DNA of 64,000 bases from Nitrospirota bacterium (GCA_016195565.1 JACPZK010000031.1:62001-126000), one strand, 5' to 3'; numbered from the stretch's first letter, positions 43,234-52,964 are shown. Notes: generated from the sequence alone by a model not told the origin. A program made the numbers and translations.

Positions 43234-44161
43234 AGATTCCAAGATTTATGTTGCAGGCCATGCGGGGCTTCTCGGCTCTGCTCTTATAAAAAGATTAAAA
43301 GCTGAGGGTTATTCAAATATAATTACAAGGATACATTCCGAATTAGACCTGACATGCCGGACAGAAGTTGAGAATTTTTTTAAAAAAAATCAGCCTGAGT
43401 ATGTATTTATAGCAGCAGGGTTAACGGGCGGTATCGGAGCAAATAAAACATACCCGGCAACATTTCTTCACACAAATATAGCAATGCAGGACAATGTTTT
43501 TGAATCAGCCGCTAAATATGAGGTGAAGCATCTTATTTTTTACGGCTCCTCGTGTGTTTATCCAAAAAATTCACCCCAGCCCATGAAGGAAGAATACCTA
43601 TTGTCAGGCATGATAGAAGAGACAAGTGAGGCGTATGCAATAGCAAAGACCTCAGGTATAATTGCCTGCAGGTCGTATAACACCCAATATAAGACGAACA
43701 GATTTATAGCCCTTGTTCCATGTTCTATGTACGGGCCTAACGACAACTTTGACCCTGAGAATTCCCATGTATTGTCGGCATTAATCAGAAAATTCCATGA
43801 GGCTAAGGCGGCTGGAAAAAATCAAGTCGTGCTCTGGGGCAGCGGGAATCCGAGAAGGGAATTTATTTTTAGCGAAGATGTTGCCGGAGCTTCCATATTT
43901 GCAATGGAAAATGCGGATAGACTTCAAAACAGCCATTACAACATAGGCACAGGTATTGATTATTCTATAAACGAGCTTGCCGGAATCATAGCCGGAATTG
44001 CAGGGTTTGACGGGGAAGTAAAATGGGATACAGCCAGACCTGACGGCACTTCAAGAAAGCTTCTGGACAGTTCAAGATTCTCAGGTCTGGGCTGGAAGCC
44101 TTCTGTGTCATTAACAGACGGGTTAAAGTTGACATATAAATGGTATTTAGAGAGTTCATAA
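43226..44161 (+). CDS. GDP-L-fucose synthase-like epimerase-reductase (Fcl/ColC family)
   Basis: This 311-residue protein has KIYVAGHAGLLGSALIKRL, FYGSSCVYPKNSPQPMKE and EETSEAYAIAKTSGI, the signatures of Fcl, which 3,5-epimerises and reduces GDP-4-keto-6-deoxymannose. ColC in the colitose pathway belongs to the same family and acts after ColD. The ColD-like gene two positions upstream makes a ColC-like role attractive. A GDP-mannose 4,6-dehydratase is not in the window, so the pathway is incomplete here. Confidence 0.88.
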   Translation: MFKDSKIYVAGHAGLLGSALIKRLKAEGYSNIITRIHSELDLTCRTEVENFFKKNQPEYVFIAAGLTGGIGANKTYPATFLHTNIAMQDNVFESAAKYEVKHLIFYGSSCVYPKNSPQPMKEEYLLSGMIEETSEAYAIAKTSGIIACRSYNTQYKTNRFIALVPCSMYGPNDNFDPENSHVLSALIRKFHEAKAAGKNQVVLWGSGNPRREFIFSEDVAGASIFAMENADRLQNSHYNIGTGIDYSINELAGIIAGIAGFDGEVKWDTARPDGTSRKLLDSSRFSGLGWKPSVSLTDGLKLTYKWYLESS

Positions 44162-44176
44162 ATCAAAGGTATTGAG

Positions 44177-45013
44177 ATGCATATTTTGCAGGATAAGCAA
44201 AAATTGATAGGATTTTTAAAAGAAAAGGCGCTATGGGTGAGAAGGCAAACCTTAATGATACATAAAATAGCTCCTGAAACAAGGCTTGCGTCCTCTCTAT
44301 CTGATGTAGAAATATTCGTTGCCTTATATTATGGGGGAATCCTGAAGTTCGATCCTAAAGATATCAACTGGCAAGAGAGAGATAGATTTATCATCAGCAA
44401 GGGACACGGGGCCATTTCATTGTATCCAATTCTCGCAGATCTCGGATATTTCCCGATGGAAGAATTAAAGAGAGTCTGTAAGGAGGATTCGTTTTTAGGC
44501 GGTATTCCCGATATCATTATCCCCGGTTTTGAAACAACTAACGGGTCGTTAGGGCATGGGCTCGGAGTTGCCTGCGGCATGGCGACAGCTTTGAAGAGGA
44601 AAAAATCTGACTCGGCGGTTTTTGTTCTGATAGGTGATGGTGAATTATACGAAGGCTCAGTATGGGAGGCTATAATGTTTGCTTCTGAGCATAAATTGGA
44701 TAACTTAGTAGTAATTATTGATAACAATAAGATTTGTATGCTTGATTATTGCAAGAATATTATAGATTTGACTCCGTTGGAGAAGAAGTTCAGGACGTTT
44801 AACTGGAAAGTTAAAACCATTGATGGCCACGATGTAAGAAAAATATGTAATACTTTGCACCCCCTAAAGATAGATAGAAGCGGCCGCCCTAAAGTGGTAA
44901 TTGCCGATACAATAAAAGGCAGAGGCGTTCCGCAGTTAGAGGGCGATTCCTTGTGTCATATAAAATCACTAAAGGAAGGTGAAATCAACGATCTCTTAAA
45001 GGGGCAGAAATGA
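44177..45013 (+). CDS. Transketolase, N-terminal (TPP-binding) subunit
   Basis: This 278-residue protein has RDRFIISKGHGAISLYPIL, TNGSLGHGLGVACGMA and GDGELYEGSVWEA ending in IDNNKI, the TPP/magnesium-binding motif. It is a stand-alone N-terminal half; the partner half starts 4 nt inside its end. Split transketolases in sugar loci are thought to move ketol units onto sugars or supply precursors. Here the nearby heptose genes suggest sedoheptulose 7-phosphate supply or branched-sugar formation; both are inference. Confidence 0.9.
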   Translation: MHILQDKQKLIGFLKEKALWVRRQTLMIHKIAPETRLASSLSDVEIFVALYYGGILKFDPKDINWQERDRFIISKGHGAISLYPILADLGYFPMEELKRVCKEDSFLGGIPDIIIPGFETTNGSLGHGLGVACGMATALKRKKSDSAVFVLIGDGELYEGSVWEAIMFASEHKLDNLVVIIDNNKICMLDYCKNIIDLTPLEKKFRTFNWKVKTIDGHDVRKICNTLHPLKIDRSGRPKVVIADTIKGRGVPQLEGDSLCHIKSLKEGEINDLLKGQK

Positions 45014-45966
45014 GCGGCGCATTACGAACAATGAGAGATGCCTTTATAGAGCAAATTTATAATAAGATGCGCCATATGGATGATATTTTTTTCCTGACTG
45101 CTGATTTTGGCGCTCCTTCTCTTGATAAGATACGATGTGAGTTCAGAGACAGATTTATAAATGTGGGCATTGCCGAACAGAATTTGATAAATGTAGCGAC
45201 AGGCCTTGCATTAGAGGGCTGTAAAGTTTATGCCTATGCCATAGCGCCTTTTATTACAATGAGGGCCTATGAGCAGATAAGGTCAAATCTATCAATCTCG
45301 TCCCAGATAAAGCCGGTGAATGTAAATCTCATAGGGGTTGGGGCTGGAGTAAGTTATGTCGTATCAGGCCCTACGCATCATTGTTTGGAAGATATAAGTA
45401 TTATGCGCCTGTTGCCGAATTTTACCGTGTTTTCTCCCAGCGACTGGAAATTGGCAGAGCTTTTTGCTGACTATTCAATTAATAAAAAAATGCCCAAATA
45501 TTTGCGCTTTGACGGAACCCCGCTGCCTTCGATTTATGAAGATGTTGAAGACTTAGAAATCGAAAAAGGGTTCCATGAAATAAAAAAAGGAGGAAAGATA
45601 TGTTTGGTATCTACAGGGTTCATGACTCATAGAGCATTGGCTGCGGCAAATGAATCTGATGATATAGGAGTAATAGATGTTTTTATGCTTAAGCCTGTGC
45701 ATAACGAACTGTTATATAACGCAGTAAAAAAATATGAATGTATAATTACAATTGAAGAAGCTTTTATTAATAGCGGCGGATTGGACAGCCTTGTATCAAA
45801 ACTTCTTCATGATAATCAATCGAATATAAAGCTAAAGAGCTTGGGATTTAATGACAAATATGTATTTGAATTGGGAGATAGGAACTATCTGCATAAGATT
45901 AACAAATTAGACAAAGATAGTATCACGAGTGCAGTAAGAGATTTTTATGGTAAGAGACAGAATTGA
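45010..45966 (+). CDS. Transketolase, C-terminal (pyrimidine-binding) subunit
   Basis: This 318-residue partner has DRFINVGIAEQNLINVATGLAL, where the Glu activates TPP, and SGPTHHCLEDISIMRLLPN. The C-terminal domain includes VCLVSTGF-like strands (ICLVSTGFMTHRALAAA). It overlaps both neighbours (4 and 20 nt), implying a stoichiometric heterodimer with the gene at 44177. Confidence 0.92.
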   Translation: MSGALRTMRDAFIEQIYNKMRHMDDIFFLTADFGAPSLDKIRCEFRDRFINVGIAEQNLINVATGLALEGCKVYAYAIAPFITMRAYEQIRSNLSISSQIKPVNVNLIGVGAGVSYVVSGPTHHCLEDISIMRLLPNFTVFSPSDWKLAELFADYSINKKMPKYLRFDGTPLPSIYEDVEDLEIEKGFHEIKKGGKICLVSTGFMTHRALAAANESDDIGVIDVFMLKPVHNELLYNAVKKYECIITIEEAFINSGGLDSLVSKLLHDNQSNIKLKSLGFNDKYVFELGDRNYLHKINKLDKDSITSAVRDFYGKRQN

Positions 45967-47434
45967 TATTGTCCTAATCAATCCCGGCGATAGAAAGCAG
46001 GTTTATCAAGATCTTGGCAAAGATTTTTCTGCGATAGAACCTCCTTTTTGGGTGGCTGTTCTTGCCGCATATCTTAGAAAAAACGGTTTTGAAGTTGTCG
46101 TGATAGACTCAAACGCTGAAAATATCACGCCCGAAGAGAGCGCATTAAGGGTTAAAGAAATAGGCCCTATCTTGTCCGTGGTAGTTGTTTATGGCTCGCA
46201 GCCTTCAGCATCCACACAGAATATGACAATAGCAGGCAAGATATGCAGAGCGCTAAGGGAAAATACTTCCTCAAAGGTTGCACTGGCAGGACTTCATCCG
46301 TCTGCGCTTCCTTATCAAACGATGACCGAAGAAAGCGTGGATTTTGTCATAGAGGGAGAGGGGCCGTATAACCTTGCGATTCTCACCGACACGTTAAAAT
46401 CAGGCAAGATAGATTATTCGGCTGTGCCTGGACTCTGGTATTATGAAAACAACATCATTAGGAACAATCCCCGGGCGCAGCTTATTAAAAATCTGGATGA
46501 AGCTTTGCCTGTTGCTGCATGGGATTTGCTTCCTATGCATAAATACAGGGCTCACAACTGGCATTGTTTTGACGATATAGAGCATAGAATGCCTTATGGG
46601 GCGATATACACAAGCCTCGGATGTCCTTATTCATGCGTCTTCTGCTGCATAAATGCGCCATTTGGAAAATCAGGTATCAGGTATAGAAGTCCCGGGTTGG
46701 TTGTCAGTGAAATAGATTTATTGGCAAACAAATACGGCATAAAGAATATTAAGATTATAGACGAACTGTTTGTTTTGAGCGAAAAGCACTATATGACGAT
46801 AGTCGATCTGCTGTTGCAGAGGGACTATGAGTTGAATATCTGGGCATATGCAAGGGTTGACACTGTAAAGCCGGAAAATCTGGGGAAAATGAAAAAAGCC
46901 GGAATTAATTGGCTTGCCCTTGGAATTGAATCGGCAAACCCAGATGTAAGAGATGGCGCTCAAAAAAAGATGAGGGTGAAAGACATAAAGCATGTTGTTC
47001 AGGCTATCCGGAATGCAGGCATAAGAGTAATAGGCAATTACATATTCGGATTGCCTGATGACAGCTTTAAGACTATGCAGGAAACGCTTGATATGGCTGA
47101 GGAATTAAACTGTGAATTTGCGAATTTTTATTGTGCTATGGCGTATCCTGGCTCGAGGCTTTACGATATTGCCGTTAAAGAAGGCTGGGAACTTCCAAAG
47201 GAATGGCATGGTTTTTCTCAGCACTCCTATGAGATGCTTCCGTTGCCGTCAAAACATCTCATGGCAAGAGAAGTGCTTAGATTCAGGGATGATGCATTTC
47301 ATAAGTATTTTGAGAATGCAGGATATTTAGGCATGATAGAAGAGAAGTTCGGCAGAAACGTAAAAGAGCATATCAGAGAGATGACGAAAACAAGATTGAG
47401 GAGAAAATACTTAGAAACAGCGGAAATAATATGA
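45947..47434 (+). CDS. B12-binding-type radical SAM protein 4
   Basis: This 495-residue protein begins IDIVLINPGDRKQVYQDLG and has FEVVVIDSNAENITPEE in the B12-binding-like domain. SLGCPYSCVFCCIN gives Cys226, Cys230 and Cys233. AYPGSRLYDIAVKEGWELPK is near the C-terminus. The ATG lies 20 nt inside the transketolase gene, so translation is coupled, linking it functionally to that enzyme or its product. Substrate unknown. Confidence 0.88.
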   Translation: MVRDRIDIVLINPGDRKQVYQDLGKDFSAIEPPFWVAVLAAYLRKNGFEVVVIDSNAENITPEESALRVKEIGPILSVVVVYGSQPSASTQNMTIAGKICRALRENTSSKVALAGLHPSALPYQTMTEESVDFVIEGEGPYNLAILTDTLKSGKIDYSAVPGLWYYENNIIRNNPRAQLIKNLDEALPVAAWDLLPMHKYRAHNWHCFDDIEHRMPYGAIYTSLGCPYSCVFCCINAPFGKSGIRYRSPGLVVSEIDLLANKYGIKNIKIIDELFVLSEKHYMTIVDLLLQRDYELNIWAYARVDTVKPENLGKMKKAGINWLALGIESANPDVRDGAQKKMRVKDIKHVVQAIRNAGIRVIGNYIFGLPDDSFKTMQETLDMAEELNCEFANFYCAMAYPGSRLYDIAVKEGWELPKEWHGFSQHSYEMLPLPSKHLMAREVLRFRDDAFHKYFENAGYLGMIEEKFGRNVKEHIREMTKTRLRRKYLETAEII

Positions 47435-48477
47435 TAACACTGGCAATTCCGACATTGAACCGCTCAGATTTCCTGACAAAAGTTCTCAATTACTATGCTG
47501 ATACCGGATATAAGCACCAGATTATCATAGGTGATTCAAGCGATGACTTTCATTCAGAGAAACTTAAAATATCAATAAACGAATTGCGGCATAGGCTTAA
47601 TATTGTATACCGCTGGTATTCACCGGATATATCGGTTGTTAAATGCCTTGACTCAATGCTTAAAGATGTAATTACGCCTTATGCTTCAGTTGTCGGGGAT
47701 GACGATTTCTTAGTTCCTAATGGTTTAGAAAAGTGCATCGGGTTTCTCGAAGCGCATGAGGATTATACCGGGGCGCATGGCGTTGGAGCCAGGATTTTTG
47801 TTAGCCAAAGCAGGTCGCAATTGCAGGTAGACGGGGTGTATGATTACACGCTGTCTCCGAGAGAAGAGGAGACGGCATCCGAGCGCCTTATAAGGCATAT
47901 GAGCAATATGTCTAACAGGATTTTTTCAGTATACCGCACGAATGTTTTAAGGAAAATGTTTGAGAACGTTGAATTGCCTGATCATGCCATAGCATCGGAT
48001 TTGCTGCCGGGATGCCTGTCAGTTGTTCAGGGCAAGACAAGGAAGCTTGATAGTTTTCATATGGTGCATCTGGTGCATACCGGGCAGTATATGAGACACA
48101 AGGATATTTACGATTGGCTTACCGGCCCGAATTGGTTCCCGTCGTATAAGCTTTTTAGCAGTATTTTGTCAGAGGAAGTATCAAAAAAAGATAATATTGC
48201 ATTAGATGACTCGCGCTTAGTTGTAAAACAGGCGCTCTGGGCATACCTCAATTATAAATTTAATAATCATTTTAAAAATCGTTATACTGTCCTGACCACA
48301 AAAGAAAAGATAAAAAAACGCTTTCCTCTGCTTAAAAAGATACTGGATAAAGCGAGAGACAAAAGGGACGGAATCTTTCCCTCAAGCAGAACAACACTGT
48401 CTGCGCTTTCAAATCCGTCTTCGCCATATCACGATGATTTTATGCCTATTTATCGTTCGGTTTTGAAAAAACGGTGA
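47431..48477 (+). CDS. TIGR00180-type GT2-like glycosyltransferase
   Basis: This 348-residue GT-A protein starts MITLAIPTLNRSDFLTKVL and has IIIGDSSDDFHS and SVVGDDDFLVPNG, where the Asp cluster should bind the metal and nucleotide. This matches the TIGR00180 glycosyltransferase group found with radical SAM and PLP enzymes in glycan loci. A lysine-rich C-terminal tail (TKEKIKKRFPLLKKILDKA) may contact the membrane. It overlaps the radical SAM gene by 4 nt. Confidence 0.82.
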   Translation: MITLAIPTLNRSDFLTKVLNYYADTGYKHQIIIGDSSDDFHSEKLKISINELRHRLNIVYRWYSPDISVVKCLDSMLKDVITPYASVVGDDDFLVPNGLEKCIGFLEAHEDYTGAHGVGARIFVSQSRSQLQVDGVYDYTLSPREEETASERLIRHMSNMSNRIFSVYRTNVLRKMFENVELPDHAIASDLLPGCLSVVQGKTRKLDSFHMVHLVHTGQYMRHKDIYDWLTGPNWFPSYKLFSSILSEEVSKKDNIALDDSRLVVKQALWAYLNYKFNNHFKNRYTVLTTKEKIKKRFPLLKKILDKARDKRDGIFPSSRTTLSALSNPSSPYHDDFMPIYRSVLKKR

Positions 48478-48487
48478 TTTTTTATTC

Positions 48488-48495
48488 AAGGAGGT
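48488..48495 (+). promoter_or_regulatory. Strong Shine-Dalgarno site AAGGAGGT deciding a GTG start
   Basis: A near-perfect anti-16S match ends 7 nt before the GTG at 48503. It supports that start for the radical SAM gene over any later ATG. Confidence 0.85.
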
Positions 48496-48502
48496 ATATA
48501 TA

Positions 48503-50134
48503 GTGAATTTTTTGTTTGTTGTCCCTAAGTTTGCCGGGGCAGGGGAGTATTACAGTTTTCCGATTGGGCTGGCATATATAGTGTCATATATGAGGCATAA
48601 AGGCTTTAATGTATTCTGTCTGAATTCTTGTCACTCTGACGATCCGATAGAACAGCAATTGCGCAAATGCATTGAGGATAAGCATATTGATGTAGTATGC
48701 ACAGGATCGATGTCCTCTTATTGGAACGAAGTCAACGAAGTTGTAGAAACTGCAAAGAGAATAAACCCCCAAATCATAACAGTCGTAGGCGGAGCGCTTA
48801 TTACCTCGGGGCCAAAGCTGGCACTGGAGAATATGAAGATTGATTACGGTGTTATAGGCGAAGGCGAAATTACAATGACTGAGCTTGCCGGTGCGCTGAC
48901 GAGCAATGGGGATATGGGCAAGGTAAAAGGGTTAATTTTTCACGATAAGGCTGACGGTTTTACTGTTACGGCGCCAAGGGAAGTGATATTGGATTTGGAT
49001 TCACTGCCGTTTCCTGATTATGAAGGCCTTGAATTTAGTACATGGCTTTCTGCAAGGTGGCTCAAACAGCCGATGCTCGGAGGCCTGCTTTTTGACATTG
49101 ACGATAGAAAGAATTTTTATGAGATTCTTACATCGAGGTCCTGCCCTTTCAATTGTACATTTTGCTATCACCCTCTCGGTCAAAAATACAGACAGAGATC
49201 GCTTGATAATGTTTTTCAGGAGATTGACTATCTTGTCGGGACATATGATATAAATCTATTGAATATTCTTGATGAGCTTTTCTCTCTTGACGAAAAGAGG
49301 CTGTATGAGTTCGCTTCAAGAATAAAAAAGCACAACATCAGATGGCTGGCACAGCTGAGAGCCGATAATGTGAGCGAGAAAATGCTCGAAGCGCTGAGGG
49401 ACTCCGGTATCCTGACACTTGGGATAGGCATGGAGAGCATGAGCGATAAAGTTTTGAAGAGCATGAAAAAGCATGTCACAAAAGCCGGTATTGAGAAGGC
49501 ATACAAGCTGGCGCTTGACACAGGAGTGCGTGCCGGAGGTAATCTAATCTTCGGTGATCCTGAAGAGACAGAGGAAACAGTTCAGGAGTCGCTTGATTGG
49601 TGGAAAAAACATCCTGAATATGATATACGTTTGCGTTTTATTCTTGCAGTGCCGGACTCTAAAGTCTGGAGGCATGCAATTGAGCATAACCTGGTAGGCG
49701 ATGAAGTACAGTTTACTAAAAACAGATTTCCTGTAATTAATCTTACCAAAATAAGCGACAGTAAGTTCAATGAAATCAGAAGAAAAGTGACGCATCTTGA
49801 ATTTACTCACAAATATCTCATGAAAGGAAAGGTATTGTCTTCAAAAAAAGAACCTGATACATATGAGGGGAAAAATATTTATACTTTTATGGTTAAATGT
49901 TCACTGTGCCGCCAAATCTCCGTGTATAAATACTTCTGTTACTCGGCTCGGCCTTACGCAATAGTGTTATGCAAGCACTGTTATAAGCGCCTTAAAGTAA
50001 AGACTAAGAGCGCTTTTCCAGATGATTATAATGCCATATACGGAACTGCGTTTATGATTTATCATCTTTATTTGAAAAGATTTGCTTTAGCCAGAACTAT
50101 GGCGCAAGGTTTTAAAAAAATAATAAGGGAATAA
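48503..50134 (+). CDS. B12-binding-type radical SAM protein 5 with C-terminal zinc-ribbon-like tail
   Basis: This 543-residue protein, with a GTG start, begins NFLFVVPKFAGAGEYYSFPI. The cluster motif SRSCPFNCTFC gives Cys214, Cys218 and Cys221. After the barrel an extra domain contains Cys466-x2-Cys469 and Cys490-x2-Cys493 (KCSLCRQ and LCKHCYKR), a likely zinc ribbon or second metal site absent from the other radical SAM proteins here. That tail may bind a partner, nucleic acid or an auxiliary cluster. It sits between a GT and the flippase gene. Confidence 0.86.
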   Translation: MNFLFVVPKFAGAGEYYSFPIGLAYIVSYMRHKGFNVFCLNSCHSDDPIEQQLRKCIEDKHIDVVCTGSMSSYWNEVNEVVETAKRINPQIITVVGGALITSGPKLALENMKIDYGVIGEGEITMTELAGALTSNGDMGKVKGLIFHDKADGFTVTAPREVILDLDSLPFPDYEGLEFSTWLSARWLKQPMLGGLLFDIDDRKNFYEILTSRSCPFNCTFCYHPLGQKYRQRSLDNVFQEIDYLVGTYDINLLNILDELFSLDEKRLYEFASRIKKHNIRWLAQLRADNVSEKMLEALRDSGILTLGIGMESMSDKVLKSMKKHVTKAGIEKAYKLALDTGVRAGGNLIFGDPEETEETVQESLDWWKKHPEYDIRLRFILAVPDSKVWRHAIEHNLVGDEVQFTKNRFPVINLTKISDSKFNEIRRKVTHLEFTHKYLMKGKVLSSKKEPDTYEGKNIYTFMVKCSLCRQISVYKYFCYSARPYAIVLCKHCYKRLKVKTKSAFPDDYNAIYGTAFMIYHLYLKRFALARTMAQGFKKIIRE

Positions 50135-50144
50135 GGCCACACCT

Positions 50145-51899
50145 ATGTCAACTCTGCGCAAATTATTTTTTATATTAAGCCAGCAGGAAAAGATTCAGAT
50201 TCTTTTGCTTGCGATATTAATGCTTTTAGGCGCGGTCTTTGAAACCTTCGGCATAGGGCTGCTGATTCCATTTATAAGCCAGTTGAATGACCCCGATTTT
50301 GTCAATAAAAGTGCAAAAATATTATGGCTGTATCAGTCGCTCGGCATGACATCGCCGCGCGAGTTCCTGATATGGAGTTGTATAGCGTTGATAGGGTTTT
50401 TTATATTAAAGAATTCTTATATGTTTCTGTTGTATTTTATTCAGCATAGATTTATTTACAGCAAGCGGGCAGCGATGGATGTGCGTATGTTTAAGAGTTA
50501 TCTGGAGAGGCCGTACGTCGTTCATTTGCAGAGAAATTCGGCTGAATTTTTGCAAAATCTCCACAGTACCGTGAATGTTGTATACGGCCATGTGATTTTA
50601 CAGGCTCTAACGCTGCTTACAGAAGGATTGATTATAGTCGGCGTCTGTATCCTGCTCATTTCATTTGAGCCGTATATAGCTTTAGCGGCCTTCGCGATAT
50701 TCGGTTCACTTGCCCTTGCCTTTAATTATGTTGTTTTTCGGAAGCGCATAGAAGAATACGGCAAAAAACATTACTATCATTCAGGACAGCTCTATAAGAT
50801 ATTTAATCAGAGTTTCGGTGCTGTCAAGGAAATTAAGGTAATGGGAAGAGAGCCTTTTTTCACGGATATTGTCAGGGGACATGCCGTCTCGCAAGGTAAA
50901 GTTGACACTATGTTCAGCATAATAAACATAAGCCCGAGGATTTTTATAGAAACAGTTACTGTTTTGCTTATACTTGGCATTGTTGTGATAATACAATTAA
51001 GGAGCGGTAGTTTTGGCAATGTCCTGCCTGTTTTGGCATTATTTGCAATAGCGGCATTTCGCCTTATGCCGTCCTTTGCAAGAGTGAATTCTGCTGTAGC
51101 CAATATCCGCAGCGGCAAAACCTACGTTGATGAACTTTATAAGGATTTAACCTATGATGAGAAAACCGATTCTGAGGGAAGCGTGAGAAAGCCTTCTATT
51201 GTCTCAATGCAAAGCGACAGAGACGGGAACTATATAGAGGTGTCTAATATGTCTTATAAGTATCCGGGCGCGAGAGATTTTTCTTTTAACGACGTTTCGC
51301 TTGCTATACCCAGAAATTCATCTGTGGCTTTTGTAGGAGAATCCGGAGCAGGAAAGACTACATTGGCTGACATTATTCTCGGGCTTCTAAAACCGACTGA
51401 AGGCACGGTATTTGTAGATGGAAAAGATATCTTCTCCGATGTGCGTGAATGGCAGAGGAAGATAGGATATATTCCGCAGACTATTAATCTGCTTGACGAC
51501 AGCATACGCAGGAATATCGCTTTCGGCATCCCTGACAGCGAAATAGACGACATTAAGGTATGGAAGGCGCTTGAGGCGTCACAGCTTAAGAGTTTTGCTG
51601 AACAACTTCCGGATGGGCTTGATACTTTCATAGGCGAGCGGGGGGCACGGCTATCCGGGGGACAAAGACAGCGCATAGGCATTGCCCGGGCGCTTTATTG
51701 CGAACCTGAGGTTTTGATATTGGATGAAGCCACATCGTCTCTTGACGGAGAGACAGAGAGCGAAGTCATGAAGGCAATAGCGGAGATAAAAGGTAAAAAA
51801 ACAATAATCATTATCGCTCACCGTCTCAGCACAATTCAAAGCTGCGATACTATTTTTGAAATACAAAGCGGAAAACTGTTAAATACGATTAAAAGGTAA
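50145..51899 (+). CDS. ABC exporter/flippase, PglK/MsbA type
   Basis: This 584-residue half-transporter has six membrane segments in the first about 330 residues (such as ILLLAILMLLGAVFETFGIG) and a nucleotide-binding domain. Walker A GESGAGKTT is at about residues 398-406, the signature LSGGQRQ at about 503-509, and Walker B VLILDEATSS follows. It most resembles PglK-like flippases that turn over lipid-linked oligosaccharides, so it is the candidate exporter for this locus. Confidence 0.93.
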   Translation: MSTLRKLFFILSQQEKIQILLLAILMLLGAVFETFGIGLLIPFISQLNDPDFVNKSAKILWLYQSLGMTSPREFLIWSCIALIGFFILKNSYMFLLYFIQHRFIYSKRAAMDVRMFKSYLERPYVVHLQRNSAEFLQNLHSTVNVVYGHVILQALTLLTEGLIIVGVCILLISFEPYIALAAFAIFGSLALAFNYVVFRKRIEEYGKKHYYHSGQLYKIFNQSFGAVKEIKVMGREPFFTDIVRGHAVSQGKVDTMFSIINISPRIFIETVTVLLILGIVVIIQLRSGSFGNVLPVLALFAIAAFRLMPSFARVNSAVANIRSGKTYVDELYKDLTYDEKTDSEGSVRKPSIVSMQSDRDGNYIEVSNMSYKYPGARDFSFNDVSLAIPRNSSVAFVGESGAGKTTLADIILGLLKPTEGTVFVDGKDIFSDVREWQRKIGYIPQTINLLDDSIRRNIAFGIPDSEIDDIKVWKALEASQLKSFAEQLPDGLDTFIGERGARLSGGQRQRIGIARALYCEPEVLILDEATSSLDGETESEVMKAIAEIKGKKTIIIIAHRLSTIQSCDTIFEIQSGKLLNTIKR

Positions 51900-51902
51900 A
51901 GC

Positions 51903-52958
51903 TTGAAGAAAGAAAGACATCTGCTTGGCAAGAGGTATAGAAAGAACAGGGGCATACCCTTTTTCTGTAAGTATAGAATGTCTGCAGATGTTATAAGCTG
52001 CGTAGAGAAGTTTAGAAATGAAATTATAAATGGAGAGATTAAACAAAGTGAACATGAAAAATGTCCATTGTGTTCTGCTGCAGAAGGCATCTTAATCGCA
52101 GAGATAGACAGGTTCGGCATTCCGTGCAGAACCGTTATCTGCAAAGGGTGCGGCTTGGTGTTTAATAATTCTTTTTTCCCTGAAGATGCTCAAGAAACTG
52201 TTTATAAAAAATTTTACGGGAAGATTAATTTTAATGGACTCTCCCCGGAAGAAACTTTTTTAAAGAGGACAAGACCGGATGCGTTTTCGTGGAAGAGATT
52301 TGCATATATTTCATTGCAATTAGGCAGCAACCTTAAAAATATCGATACGGTTTTTGAGATCGGATGCAGAGATGGATGCAATCTTTTGCCGTTTCATCTT
52401 GCCGGCAAAGAAGTTTTGGGTTGTGATTTTGATGAAGATTATCTTAATGTGGGACGTGAAAGAGGACTGAATTTAATATGCGGAGGGACGGACAGTCTGC
52501 TCGCATCCGGTAAAAAGGCGGATTTGATTATACTTTCGCATGTCGTTGAGCATTTCATTGGCCTTGATAAAGAAATAGCTAAAATTAAAGATCTTCTGAC
52601 CGACGACGGTTATATATATGTTGAAGTCCCGGGGATGTTTAACTGGAACAGAAAAAGATGCGATGCCATAGCAGAAGACGGGTATCGGAGCAGCAATGAT
52701 TTCCTGTCATATATTCAATCTGTCCATAATTATCACTTTGACCTTGAGAAGATTTCTTTTCTCTTTGAAAGGGCCGATTTTAAGATGGTAACGGGAGATG
52801 AATGGGTCAGGGCGATATTCAGAAATGACGGTTTGCCTGCATCGGCAAAAGGGGGTTCGGGCTCTGCGGAAAAGGTTTGGGCGCATCTTAAGAGCGTTGA
52901 GCGAGATTATCGGAGTTTATATTCACAATTTAAGCGTATTGCACGGAAAATTTTATAA
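51903..52958 (+). CDS. Zinc-binding N-terminal SAM methyltransferase
   Basis: The frame starts at TTG 51903; an ATG at 51978 is an alternative that keeps all motifs. An N-terminal zinc site (Cys54, Cys57, Cys80, Cys83 in KCPLCSAA and ICKGCGLVF) precedes a class I SAM domain with FEIGCRDGCNLLPF at about residues 151-164. This layout is that of sugar C-methyltransferases and related glycan-locus methyltransferases. The 351-residue length is slightly below the C-methyltransferase norm of about 400, so the reaction type is not certain. Confidence 0.8.
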   Translation: MKKERHLLGKRYRKNRGIPFFCKYRMSADVISCVEKFRNEIINGEIKQSEHEKCPLCSAAEGILIAEIDRFGIPCRTVICKGCGLVFNNSFFPEDAQETVYKKFYGKINFNGLSPEETFLKRTRPDAFSWKRFAYISLQLGSNLKNIDTVFEIGCRDGCNLLPFHLAGKEVLGCDFDEDYLNVGRERGLNLICGGTDSLLASGKKADLIILSHVVEHFIGLDKEIAKIKDLLTDDGYIYVEVPGMFNWNRKRCDAIAEDGYRSSNDFLSYIQSVHNYHFDLEKISFLFERADFKMVTGDEWVRAIFRNDGLPASAKGGSGSAEKVWAHLKSVERDYRSLYSQFKRIARKIL

Positions 52959-52964
52959 TATTTT

